From Flavobacteriales bacterium (GTDB lineage Bacteria > Bacteroidota > Bacteroidia > Flavobacteriales > UBA7430): 64,000 bases of DNA. The notes under the pieces are model-generated. The model was not told the origin of the DNA, ran no database searches, and was given only the letters and a program-made list of their open reading frames with translations. A program made the translations under genes and the position numbers. Shown in pieces: positions 56,805 to 64,000 of the stretch (within the stretch, counting starts at the first letter, position 1; each line of letters begins with the position of its first letter). Where the stretch lies: assembly GCA_002692065.1 (NCBI GenBank), contig NZJX01000019.1, forward strand, positions 1 to 64,000, written 5' to 3'.

Positions 56805-57737
56805 TTAATTACTTAAATGTAATATTTTTAAAGAATCAAAATCAAGGAACACATTTTCATTATTTTTTAATGGAACTTTATTGTAGAAATACCATATGTT
56901 TTGATTAAATAACGAAGTTATTAAATATTCTTTTCCATAAAAAACTGAATTTAAAATTGAAACTTTATAGTCAGATTTTGAAACTTTAACTATATCTTCT
57001 GGTCTTATATATTTGTTTTTATCAATTTTATTTAGACGTCCAGAAATTGAAGCAACATAAAAACTTTTAGGATTAAAATAAATATTTTTTGGAGAATCAA
57101 ATTGCTCGACTTGTCCATCTTTTAAAATTAAAATTTTATTGGAAATACTTAATGCGTCTGAAATATCGTGTGTGACAAGTATAGTTGTTAAATTTAAGTT
57201 TTTAATTATTAAATGAATATCATTAATTAATTTTAATTTAAAAAAATGATCTAAATTACTAAAGGGTTCATCTAATAAAAGGAGATTAGGTTCTCTAATC
57301 AAGGATGTAGCAATTGAGGCTCTTTGTAATTCACCACCTGATACTTGATGAGAAAATTTATTATCAATCTTGCTTAAGTTTGTAATCTTAATAATCTTCT
57401 CATAATTAGATAAATATTTTTTAGATAAGTTTAAAATTATATTGTCTTTAAGAGAGAGGTGCGGAAATATGGGTGAATTTTGGAAAACAAATCCAATATC
57501 TCTTTTATTAGGTTTAATAAAAGTTTTACTATCTGTTAAAATTTTATTATTTAATTTGATAAATCCCTTTTTAATACTTTGAAAACCTCCAATACATTTG
57601 AGTAAAGAAGTTTTTCCAGAACCGCTTTCACCAACCACAGAAATTATATCTCCTTTACTAGCTTTAAATGAAATAGCCTCTAAAATATTTTCAAAAGAAA
57701 TATTTTCAACAATTAAATAAGAATTATCTATCATCAC
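56805..57737 (-). CDS. fbpC: Fe(III) ABC transporter ATP-binding protein (FbpC-like)
   Basis: The 310-residue ATPase powers the permease encoded just upstream. Walker A is 'GESGSGKTSLLKC', the Q-loop region is 'DIGFVFQNSPIFPHL', the ABC signature is 'VSGGELQRASIATSL' and Walker B is 'LLLLDEPFSNLDHF', followed by 'TILVTHDISDAL'. A C-terminal TOBE-like domain of about 80 residues follows ('YIRPEDIVKVSKSDY'), as in the iron and sulfate/spermidine importers. It overlaps the permease gene by 14 bases. Confidence 0.92.
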   Translation of the reverse strand: MMIDNSYLIVENISFENILEAISFKASKGDIISVVGESGSGKTSLLKCIGGFQSIKKGFIKLNNKILTDSKTFIKPNKRDIGFVFQNSPIFPHLSLKDNIILNLSKKYLSNYEKIIKITNLSKIDNKFSHQVSGGELQRASIATSLIREPNLLLLDEPFSNLDHFFKLKLINDIHLIIKNLNLTTILVTHDISDALSISNKILILKDGQVEQFDSPKNIYFNPKSFYVASISGRLNKIDKNKYIRPEDIVKVSKSDYKVSILNSVFYGKEYLITSLFNQNIWYFYNKVPLKNNENVFLDFDSLKILHLSN

Positions 57738-59283
57738 TATAAAATTTTAAAAATACTAGCAAAAATGATGAAATAAAAACAATTAATAATGAATAAATTG
57801 ATGATTCACTCAACATCTCATCAGATGCTAATTCATAAGTAGAAGATGCTAAGGTATCAAAATTAAAAGGTCTTAAAATTAAAGTAATTGGTAATTCTTT
57901 TAAAATATCAATAAATACAAGAATAAAAGCAATAAAAACTGACTTATTAGTTAGTGGAAAATATACTTTTTTCAGAGAAGAAAATTTTGATAACTTAAGT
58001 AAATTTGATAAGTCTTTATAATCATCTGGTACTTTATCATAACTTGATTTAATAGGAGATTTTGCAACAGCTAAAAATCTAAAACAATAAGCATAGGTTA
58101 ATACTGAAAATGATGTTAAAATAGAAAATTTAGAAATTAAAATCATAAATGATAAACCAATAACAGCTCCAGGAATTGTATATCCAATAGACATTATTTT
58201 TTCTATAAACTTAGATAAATAAATACTATTAAATTTATTAAGAAAAATAAATATTAATGTAATAAAAACACAAATAGTAGCTGAAATAGACGAAAGGCAT
58301 ATTGAATTTAAGGTGACAAAAAATAAATGATTTAGTTCGGTTATAGTATTAATAGCATTAAAAATTAAATATGATACAGGTAAAATGAATCCAAAAAAAA
58401 TTGGAATTGAAATAAATAGAAATGGGAAAAATTTACTATTTAATTTTTTAAGTCTATTATGTGAATTATTTTGGCTAAAAAAATAAAATCTTGATTTATT
58501 ATATATTCTGTTTTCTATCAATGATAAAAATAAAATAATAGTTAATAAAAATAAAGATAATATTACAGCAGATTTTTCACTTCCCATGGAAAACCATAAT
58601 CTAAATATTCCTGATGTAAAAGTATTAACTCCAAAATATACAACTGCACCATAATCATTCAAAACTTCCATAATAATCAAAAATGAACCTAATAAAAGTG
58701 CAGGTCTTGAAAGTGGTAATAATAATTTATAAAAAAAATAAAAATCAGACATTCCAAGATTTTCTGCTTTATTGCTATAAGTACTCCCAATCATACTAAA
58801 AGCTATTCTAGTTGAAGCATATAAATATGGATATAATGATAATGCTAAAATAATTCCTAACACTTCGATTTGTAGATAATCATTATTTATAATATAACTG
58901 AAATCTTTGAGATACTTCCTAAAAAAAAATTGTATTGGACCAGTAAAACTTAAAATATCACCATATGTATAAGCCATAATATATGTTGGAATAGATAAAG
59001 GTAAGTATAATAAAATATCTAATAAATTTCTAAATTTAAACTTATGTGTACTTATTATCCATGAAGGTATAATTGAAAAAAAAATTGAAAAAAATAATGT
59101 TAGAAAAATTAAATAAATAGTATTGAAAGAATAATCATATAAATGAATTTCTAATAAGTATGATAGCTCTTTAGAAATGAAATCAATAGAGTTAAATAAT
59201 AAAAATATTATTGGGGATAATAAAAATATTAAAATCAATAGAGAAATTATAATATGTAAAATATTTAACCTTAAAAATTTCAT
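57724..59283 (-). CDS. fbpB: Fe(III) ABC transporter permease (FbpB-like)
   Basis: The 519-residue inner-membrane protein has about twelve helices arranged as two homologous BPD_transp_1 halves, the fused architecture of Fbp/Sfu/Hit permeases. The EAA loops are visible as 'NLGMSDFYFFYKLLLPLSRPALL' in the first half and 'LLKLSKFSSLKKVYFPLTNK' in the second. 'GPIQFFFRKYLKDF' and 'NDYGAVVYFGVNTF' are typical of iron permeases. It lies between fbpA (3-base gap) and fbpC (14-base overlap), so the order fits a single operon. Confidence 0.92.
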   Translation of the reverse strand: MKFLRLNILHIIISLLILIFLLSPIIFLLFNSIDFISKELSYLLEIHLYDYSFNTIYLIFLTLFFSIFFSIIPSWIISTHKFKFRNLLDILLYLPLSIPTYIMAYTYGDILSFTGPIQFFFRKYLKDFSYIINNDYLQIEVLGIILALSLYPYLYASTRIAFSMIGSTYSNKAENLGMSDFYFFYKLLLPLSRPALLLGSFLIIMEVLNDYGAVVYFGVNTFTSGIFRLWFSMGSEKSAVILSLFLLTIILFLSLIENRIYNKSRFYFFSQNNSHNRLKKLNSKFFPFLFISIPIFFGFILPVSYLIFNAINTITELNHLFFVTLNSICLSSISATICVFITLIFIFLNKFNSIYLSKFIEKIMSIGYTIPGAVIGLSFMILISKFSILTSFSVLTYAYCFRFLAVAKSPIKSSYDKVPDDYKDLSNLLKLSKFSSLKKVYFPLTNKSVFIAFILVFIDILKELPITLILRPFNFDTLASSTYELASDEMLSESSIYSLLIVFISSFLLVFLKFYSDDR

Positions 59284-59286
59284 GAG

Positions 59287-60315
59287 TTATTTCCATCCTG
59301 ATTTATCAAAAATTTTAATAGCTTCATCTCTATAAACTCCAAGTAAATTTAGATCAATTGAATCAATTAAAAATGTCCCCCAATTTTGCATTAAATTATT
59401 AAATTGAATATCATTATTTACAGGAAATTCATAAGAGGAATTACAATATAATTTTTGGGCATCACCGCTAATTAAATAATTTAATAGTTTTAGTGCATTA
59501 TCATAATTTGGTGAATTTTTAAGTATTCCTGCCCCAGATATATTTACATGAACTCCACTATCATTATTTTGATTTGGAAAAAAAATATCAACAGATTTTC
59601 CAGCATTAACTTCTTCTTCTTTATCAGAATTTAATAATAATCCTAGATAATAAGTATTTATTAAAGCTAAGTCTCCTTCACCTGCATAAATTGCTTTAAC
59701 TTGGTCTCTATCGTTTCCTTTTGGAGACCTTGCGAAGTTATTAACCACTCCTCTAGCCCACAATAAAGAATTCTCAATCCCTTTATGAGCAATCACCGAT
59801 GATAGAAAAGCTTGATTATAACTATTTGAGGATGACCTAATTAATAATCTATTTTTCCATTTTGATGAGCTTAAATCTTCATATGTTGATAATTCATCTC
59901 GTGATACTCTATCTTTACTAAAAACTATAACTCTTGCTCTGTAAGTTAATGGAATCCAACAAGAATCTTTATCTAGTAAAACATCCTTAAGTTTAAAATT
60001 AAAATCTGAATAGTTTAATTTTTTTAGTAAATTTTGTTTTTTTGCTTTATATAGTTTGCCGGCATCAACAGAAATAAAAATATCAGCTGGACAATTTTTT
60101 GCTTCATTTTTAATTCTTTCGATTAGTTCATCTGCATTTGATTTCACAACATTAACTTTAATTCCTGTTAAATTTGTAAAATTTTCAAATTGTTTTTTGT
60201 CAACTGAATAATGTCTTTGAGTATATAAATTTACTTCTTGAACCTTTTTTTTTGAATTTATGCAAGAAGAAAATAATATTGATATAAAAATTATATGATA
60301 ATAAAATATTTTCAT
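59287..60315 (-). CDS. fbpA: Fe(III)-binding lipoprotein (FbpA-like)
   Basis: The 342-residue solute-binding protein has a lipobox 'FISILFSSCINS'. It is thus probably anchored, unlike the soluble FbpA of Neisseria. The family opening is 'EVNLYTQRHYSVDKKQFENF', whose Tyr is a known iron ligand position. 'PADIFISVDAGKLYKAKKQN', 'PKGNDRDQVKAIYAGEGDLA' and the Tyr pair in 'LINTYYLGLLL' follow. The lipid anchor and the lone permease operon point to ferric iron uptake across the inner membrane without a siderophore gene nearby. Confidence 0.92.
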   Translation of the reverse strand: MKIFYYHIIFISILFSSCINSKKKVQEVNLYTQRHYSVDKKQFENFTNLTGIKVNVVKSNADELIERIKNEAKNCPADIFISVDAGKLYKAKKQNLLKKLNYSDFNFKLKDVLLDKDSCWIPLTYRARVIVFSKDRVSRDELSTYEDLSSSKWKNRLLIRSSSNSYNQAFLSSVIAHKGIENSLLWARGVVNNFARSPKGNDRDQVKAIYAGEGDLALINTYYLGLLLNSDKEEEVNAGKSVDIFFPNQNNDSGVHVNISGAGILKNSPNYDNALKLLNYLISGDAQKLYCNSSYEFPVNNDIQFNNLMQNWGTFLIDSIDLNLLGVYRDEAIKIFDKSGWK

Positions 60316-60316
60316 T

Positions 60317-61339
60317 TTACTTTAGTTTAATATTAATAGTAAATTTTTTTAACTTTCTTTTGATTAAACATTGTATTGTATCACCAGGATCAAACTGACA
60401 AATTTTTTCTTGTAATTCACTTACAGAATTAATATTAATATTATTTATTGCTAATATTACATCTAAATCTTTAATTCCGGATTCAATAGCAGAACCATTT
60501 TCAATTACTTTAGATATTAGGACGCCCTTATTATTGTCAAGATCGTATTTTTCTGAAATAAAATTATTTATATCTTGTACTTGGACACCAATAAAAGCTC
60601 GTCTAACATATCCAAATTCTTTCAAATCTTCAACTACATTATAAACTAAATTGCTTGGAATAGAAAAACCATAACCGGTATAACTTCCTGTATTAGACTG
60701 GATAGCAGTATTCAATCCAATTAATTCACCCTCTAAATTAACTAATGCTCCACCTGAATTACCAGGATTTATAACTGCATCAGTTTGAATAAACGATTCA
60801 ACTGCCCTTGGGTTGTGGAGAATATTTATATTTCTTGATTTTGCACTAACAATACCAGCAGTAACAGTAGAATTTAAATTATATGGATTACCAACAGCAA
60901 GTACCCATTCACCAACTTTAACTTTATCAGAGTTATAAAATTCTATTGCATCTAAATTATTTGAATTAATTTTCAATAAAGCAATGTCAGTATTCTCATC
61001 ACCAGCAATATATTCTGCTTCATATTTATCTTTATTATTCAAGGTAACAAAAATTTGTTTTGAATCACTCACAACATGAAAATTAGTAACAATATAACCA
61101 TCATTTGAAACTATTACACCAGAACCAGAAGACATTTGTTCTCTTGGATCATTAAAATATAAATTTCCAAAAAAAGGATCATAATATCTGTATAAATTTT
61201 CTTTAATTTCGACTGATTCTATGTGAACTACAGATGACAGACTTTTTTCTGAAGCTTGGACAAAATTTGGCAAAACCTGAGAATTAATTTCATAGAAAAC
61301 AAATAATATTAAGAATGTAATTATATATAATTTTTTCAT
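60317..61339 (-). CDS. HtrA/Deg-type S1C serine protease with one PDZ domain
   Basis: The protein is a periplasmic quality-control protease. I start at the ATG at 61339 ('MKKLYIITFLILFVFYEINS'), which gives a clean signal peptide; the track start at 61366 overlaps the next gene. The triad is His in 'YIVTNFHVVSD', Asp in 'GDENTDIALLKI' and Ser in 'AVINPGNSGGALVN'. One PDZ domain follows ('GVLISKVIENGSAIESGIKD'). At about 340 residues with one PDZ it resembles DegS in layout, whereas most flavobacterial homologues have two PDZ domains and about 460 residues. It ends one base before fbpA. Confidence 0.93.
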   Translation of the reverse strand: MKKLYIITFLILFVFYEINSQVLPNFVQASEKSLSSVVHIESVEIKENLYRYYDPFFGNLYFNDPREQMSSGSGVIVSNDGYIVTNFHVVSDSKQIFVTLNNKDKYEAEYIAGDENTDIALLKINSNNLDAIEFYNSDKVKVGEWVLAVGNPYNLNSTVTAGIVSAKSRNINILHNPRAVESFIQTDAVINPGNSGGALVNLEGELIGLNTAIQSNTGSYTGYGFSIPSNLVYNVVEDLKEFGYVRRAFIGVQVQDINNFISEKYDLDNNKGVLISKVIENGSAIESGIKDLDVILAINNININSVSELQEKICQFDPGDTIQCLIKRKLKKFTINIKLK

Positions 61340-61356
61340 TTTTTTTATAAAATTAA

Positions 61357-61794
61357 TTAATAACAATAACCTATTTTTTCAGATAATTTAACTTTACTTT
61401 TAACAAAAGATCCTTTACCAAAAGCAACTAAAACTCCTTGGGAATTATATGCAAAAGATTCTGAATGAAAGATATTCTTAGTGTTGGATATAACGTTTCC
61501 AATTGCTCTAATATTGCCTTGACTTACAGGTTTAATTATTGAAATATTAAAATTTAAAGTTAACAGAAAAAAATCTTCCGACAATGAATGAGATGAAAAA
61601 AAAGCTGCGTCATCTAATAACTTAAAGTATACAAAACCATGAATGGCATTTAAAGAGTGAAAAAAAATTTTATTGGTAGGGGAAGTTATTACAGATTTTT
61701 TATTTGAAATTTTAATTTTTGTATTATGAAAAATATGTTTATTTAAATTCGCATTTAAATACATATTTTCTAATTTAGAGTAATGATCGTTCAT
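61357..61794 (-). CDS. PaaI-type hotdog thioesterase
   Basis: The protein is a hotdog-fold thioesterase of the PaaI/YiiD group. The track start at 61830 overlaps the upstream gene by 26 bases. I prefer the ATG at 61794, which gives 'MNDHYSKLENMYLNANLNKH', the family's usual opening, and 145 residues. 'NAIHGFVYFKLLDDAAFFSSHSL' carries the active-site HG and Asp region, and 'SQGNIRAIGNVISNTKNIFHSES' completes the fold. It is cytoplasmic. The acyl-CoA substrate is unknown. Confidence 0.82.
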   Translation of the reverse strand: MNDHYSKLENMYLNANLNKHIFHNTKIKISNKKSVITSPTNKIFFHSLNAIHGFVYFKLLDDAAFFSSHSLSEDFFLLTLNFNISIIKPVSQGNIRAIGNVISNTKNIFHSESFAYNSQGVLVAFGKGSFVKSKVKLSEKIGYCY

Positions 61795-61804
61795 AAACTT
61801 TGAT

Positions 61805-62311
61805 TTAAGAAAACCAACTATGTTTTCCAAATTGATTTTTAGTTATTTTTTTATTATTATTCATATAAAAATCTAAACCATTTAAAACTGAACTTAAATA
61901 GGACTTTAACTTTGGAATAATATATAATTTGTATGGTATATAACTTATGAATCTGGGGATTTTTTTTAATAAATAAGGATAAATAGAAATTTTAATATAA
62001 TTTTTTCCATATTCGTTATATAAACTCCATTCAACATAAGATAATTTAGATTTATTTGAACCAATTGTGAGGGTATATCCTTTGTTTTTATGCCAAGATA
62101 AAAAAGTCCTAGTATAACATCTTCCATTGAGATATATCAACAAATCTGAGGAATTCACCCCACACCAATCAATAATTTTATTTGTTTTACAAAAGGGATG
62201 AAATAGTTCAAGATTATTTTTTGATGATATTACATCCCAAATTTCATTTAAAGGGAATTTTAATTGTTTTTTTAAACTTATTTCCCATGTTTTTGGTTTG
62301 GACTGAATCAT
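61805..62311 (-). CDS. SRPBCC/START-like ligand-binding protein
   Basis: The 168-residue protein has the pattern of the SRPBCC (Bet v1-like) superfamily: 'KKQLKFPLNEIWDVISSKNN', 'ELFHPFCKTNKIIDW' and 'YVEWSLYNEYGKNYIKISIYPY', followed by a long C-terminal helix region. These domains bind hydrophobic ligands. There is no signal peptide and there are no catalytic residues. It stands between a small lipoprotein gene (1-base gap) and a thioesterase gene, which may hint at lipid-related work. The function is not known. Confidence 0.7.
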   Translation of the reverse strand: MIQSKPKTWEISLKKQLKFPLNEIWDVISSKNNLELFHPFCKTNKIIDWCGVNSSDLLIYLNGRCYTRTFLSWHKNKGYTLTIGSNKSKLSYVEWSLYNEYGKNYIKISIYPYLLKKIPRFISYIPYKLYIIPKLKSYLSSVLNGLDFYMNNNKKITKNQFGKHSWFS

Positions 62312-62312
62312 A

Positions 62313-62720
62313 TTAATAATTTAAATTAATAAGAGAATCTTCATATTCATAAAAGATTTGCTTCGAATTTTGTGGAATTATTAAACTTGAAATATTATAA
62401 CAAAATTCACCAAATAAAAGAGCAAAACACCCGTCATTATTTGCTTCATGACTTAATTTTAAAATTATTGAGTCATTTGATATATTATGTTTAGATAATA
62501 ACTCAAAGTAATGTGGTTCACAACCTCCACCGTATGACAAGTTAATTTTTAAAAATAATCCTTCAATATTTACTGAATCTAAACCATATGGATCAAAAGC
62601 AAAGTTGTTAAAATCTGATTCTATTAAAATTGAATCACAATTATTATTATTTGAAATTCTATTGCAAGCAATAAAGGTTGAAATAAAGACAAATAAAATT
62701 ATAAATCTAGTTATAAACAT
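62313..62720 (-). CDS. Small lipoprotein of unknown function
   Basis: The 135-residue protein has a signal peptide with lipobox 'STFIACNR'. The mature part is a small beta-rich domain with four Cys ('GGGCEPHYFEL', 'NNDGCFALLFGEFCYNIS') that could form disulfides. 'HEANNDGCFALLFGE' recalls small lipoproteins seen in other Bacteroidota, but I cannot name the family. It overlaps the tspO end by 14 bases, so the two are coupled. Confidence 0.68.
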   Translation of the reverse strand: MFITRFIILFVFISTFIACNRISNNNNCDSILIESDFNNFAFDPYGLDSVNIEGLFLKINLSYGGGCEPHYFELLSKHNISNDSIILKLSHEANNDGCFALLFGEFCYNISSLIIPQNSKQIFYEYEDSLINLNY

Positions 62721-63162
62721 ATATATAAATATTTAAAGATAAGGCTACAAATAACCAAATTAAATAAGGTAAAATTAATAAAGAATAAAATTTCATATAA
62801 TTAAAATATTTGATAAAAAAATAAAATAAGGATATAATTAGTATAAAAATTATAAAAATTCCAGTTATGATATAATTTAACTTAAAAAAAATAAAACTCC
62901 ATGATGAGTTTAGAGATAATTGCAATATATAATTTAATAAAACTTTAATTTTAATAGATACTTTGAAAAATAAAATAGTTATGTAAAATGAGTACAAAAA
63001 AAATATTAGAGACCAAATGAATTTGAATGTCCAATTAGGTGGGGTCCAAAATGGTTTCGTTAGTGAACTATACCATTCATAAGGGAATTCCTTTAATGAA
63101 AAACTTCCTAAAAACAAAAAGAAAAAGTTTATTAGTAAGTAAAATGGGAAATTTTTTAACAA
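62707..63162 (-). CDS. tspO: TspO/MBR family tryptophan-rich sensory protein
   Basis: The 151-residue inner-membrane protein has five helices. The family signature is 'WYSSLTKPFWTPPNWTFKFIW' near residue 30, followed by 'LNSSWSFIFFK' and a C-terminal 'PYLIWLFVALSLNIYIY'. TspO binds tetrapyrroles and cholesterol-like ligands and modulates porphyrin or pigment metabolism in some bacteria. It starts 25 bases downstream of tRNA-Ser on the same strand and leads the minus-strand gene run that includes htrA and fbpABC. Confidence 0.88.
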   Translation of the reverse strand: MLKNFPFYLLINFFFLFLGSFSLKEFPYEWYSSLTKPFWTPPNWTFKFIWSLIFFLYSFYITILFFKVSIKIKVLLNYILQLSLNSSWSFIFFKLNYIITGIFIIFILIISLFYFFIKYFNYMKFYSLLILPYLIWLFVALSLNIYIYVYN

Positions 63163-63187
63163 TAGATTAGGTTCTAAAAATTAAATG

Positions 63188-63272
63188 CGGAGAGAGAGGG
63201 ATTCGAACCCCCGGTACCTCGCGGTACAATGGTTTTCAAGACCACCGCATTCGACCACTCTGCCATCTCTCC
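63188..63272 (-). tRNA. tRNA-Ser(TGA)
   Basis: The 85-base sequence forms a class II tRNA. The acceptor stem is GGAGAGA/TCTCTCC, the anticodon loop CTTGAAA gives anticodon TGA, the long variable arm is TACCGCGAGGTA and the T loop is GGTTCGAATCC. The discriminator is G, as in other tRNA-Ser genes, and CCA is not encoded. It lies just upstream of tspO. Confidence 0.96.
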
Positions 63273-63349
63273 TTAAAATTTCAATACAAATATAATTTAA
63301 TTAATTATATGCTAACAAAATTATTTAAATTTACTTCAAATAAAAAAAA

Positions 63350-64000
63350 TTGAAATATAAATTAAAAATACTAATATTATTTTCTCATGTTATTATTAAT
63401 ATCCTATTAAATAACAATCTTTATTGTCAGATTACCAAAGCAAACTTTAACTTTTACCAATTTGAAAATAATTCAAAACAAAAATATTTAGAATATTATT
63501 TATCATTTAACAGTAATAATTTAAATTTTGTACTAAATGATTCATCAATTTATCAAGCATTTGTAAATGTTAATATTAAAATTAAAAACTCAAATACTGA
63601 AATATATTCTGATGAGTATACTTTTGTTACTCCTAAAAATAAAACTATTCCTTTAAAAAATATTTTTATCGAGAAAAAAAAAATATTTATTAATAATGGT
63701 GACTATATCATGGACATAATGATAAAAGATGAAAATTCAAATAGCAACGAAGTTATTTCTAATCACAATTTTAAAATTATAGATTATGAAAAAAATATTT
63801 ATATATCAGATATCATTTTAATAGAAAAATATAATATTGATGAAAGTAATAGCAAACTTAACAAAAATGGAGTAAATATAATTCCAATTTTTTATGAAAA
63901 GAATGTATTCATAAATGACTATATTAAACAATTATACTTCTATTTTGAGTGGTATAACTTAAGAAATAATATTAATGAATCAGAAAATTATATGATTAGT
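63350..64000 (+). CDS. GWxTD-type secreted protein, N-terminal part (cut by window end)
   Basis: An open frame of 217 codons runs off the window end, so the track missed it. The start is TTG at 63350, giving a signal peptide 'MKYKLKILILFSHVIINILL' with cleavage near 'LYCQ'; no ATG is available in frame before the signal. The body is beta-rich, and 'IYISDIILIEKY' followed by 'LNKNGVNIIPIFYEKN' and 'LYFYFEWYN' matches the N-terminal region of Bacteroidota GWxTD-domain proteins. The GWxTD motif itself would lie beyond 64000, so the name is inferred. It is divergent from tRNA-Ser. The function of the family is unknown. Confidence 0.7.
   Translation, partial: MKYKLKILILFSHVIINILLNNNLYCQITKANFNFYQFENNSKQKYLEYYLSFNSNNLNFVLNDSSIYQAFVNVNIKIKNSNTEIYSDEYTFVTPKNKTIPLKNIFIEKKKIFINNGDYIMDIMIKDENSNSNEVISNHNFKIIDYEKNIYISDIILIEKYNIDESNSKLNKNGVNIIPIFYEKNVFINDYIKQLYFYFEWYNLRNNINESENYMIS

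Overview
The window comes from a very A+T-rich chromosome of a Bacteroidota bacterium, most likely a marine flavobacterium with a streamlined genome. The evidence is the set of Bacteroidota-specific genes: secreted proteins with type IX secretion (T9SS) C-terminal sorting domains, an S46 dipeptidyl peptidase, a GWxTD-type secreted protein, a CruF/CrtD carotenoid cassette, paired rhomboid proteases after mutL, and the small pre-mutL membrane protein often mislabelled as riboflavin synthase beta. Genes are packed tightly with many 4-14 base overlaps, Shine-Dalgarno sequences are not evident, and no gene-free stretch exceeds 300 bases. No IS element, prophage or CRISPR array was seen.

Layout. 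1-2559: a broken start of prmA carrying a 95-base tandem duplication, then mutS2 with three frameshifts (both minus strand). 2560-6876: S46 peptidase, hotdog thioesterase and a two-gene 5'-nucleotidase. 7079-12179: dnaA (one frameshift), an RsmI-like methyltransferase, uvrA and tRNA-Arg(ACG). 12194-20611: a CotH-type T9SS protein, an NhaC antiporter, two small membrane proteins, mutL and two rhomboids. 20608-25341: a peptide-type solute-binding lipoprotein (minus), mtaB, lgt and a thioredoxin-fold protein. 25394-28644: a coupled DoxX-crtD-cruF-lycopene cyclase cassette. 28757-33299 (minus): a complete Entner-Doudoroff operon zwf-pgl-edd-eda. 33434-50475 (plus): a carbohydrate locus with an MFS sugar porter, a GH94 phosphorylase, a T9SS binding protein, a GH-A hydrolase, two outer-membrane beta-barrels, two binding lipoproteins, GH16, GH3 and GH26 enzymes. 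50478-63162 (minus): gapA, a 1092-residue modular hydrolase, two copper-related proteins, an Fe(III) ABC transporter, an HtrA-type protease, several small proteins and TspO. 63188-64000: tRNA-Ser(TGA) and the start of a GWxTD-type protein cut off by the window end.

How the genes fit together. The most coherent unit is 28757-51485. Surface and periplasmic GH16, GH26, GH-A and GH3 enzymes would cut a beta-glucan (laminarin-like or mixed-linkage). The MFS porter would import glucose or disaccharide, the signal-less GH94 enzyme would phosphorolyse disaccharide in the cytoplasm, and the divergent Entner-Doudoroff operon plus gapA would carry the glucose phosphate onward. The locus has no SusC/SusD pair. 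Two adjacent, unrecognised barrel proteins ending in Phe, together with two binding lipoproteins, sit where SusCD would be expected. This is the best candidate for an undescribed system in the window.

A second striking feature is six +1 frameshifts, every one in a poly-A or poly-T run, in otherwise well-conserved genes (mutS2 three times, dnaA, GH94, a binding lipoprotein). Uncorrected long-read homopolymer error is the likeliest explanation. Rescue by polymerase slippage, as known in A+T-rich endosymbionts, is the interesting alternative.
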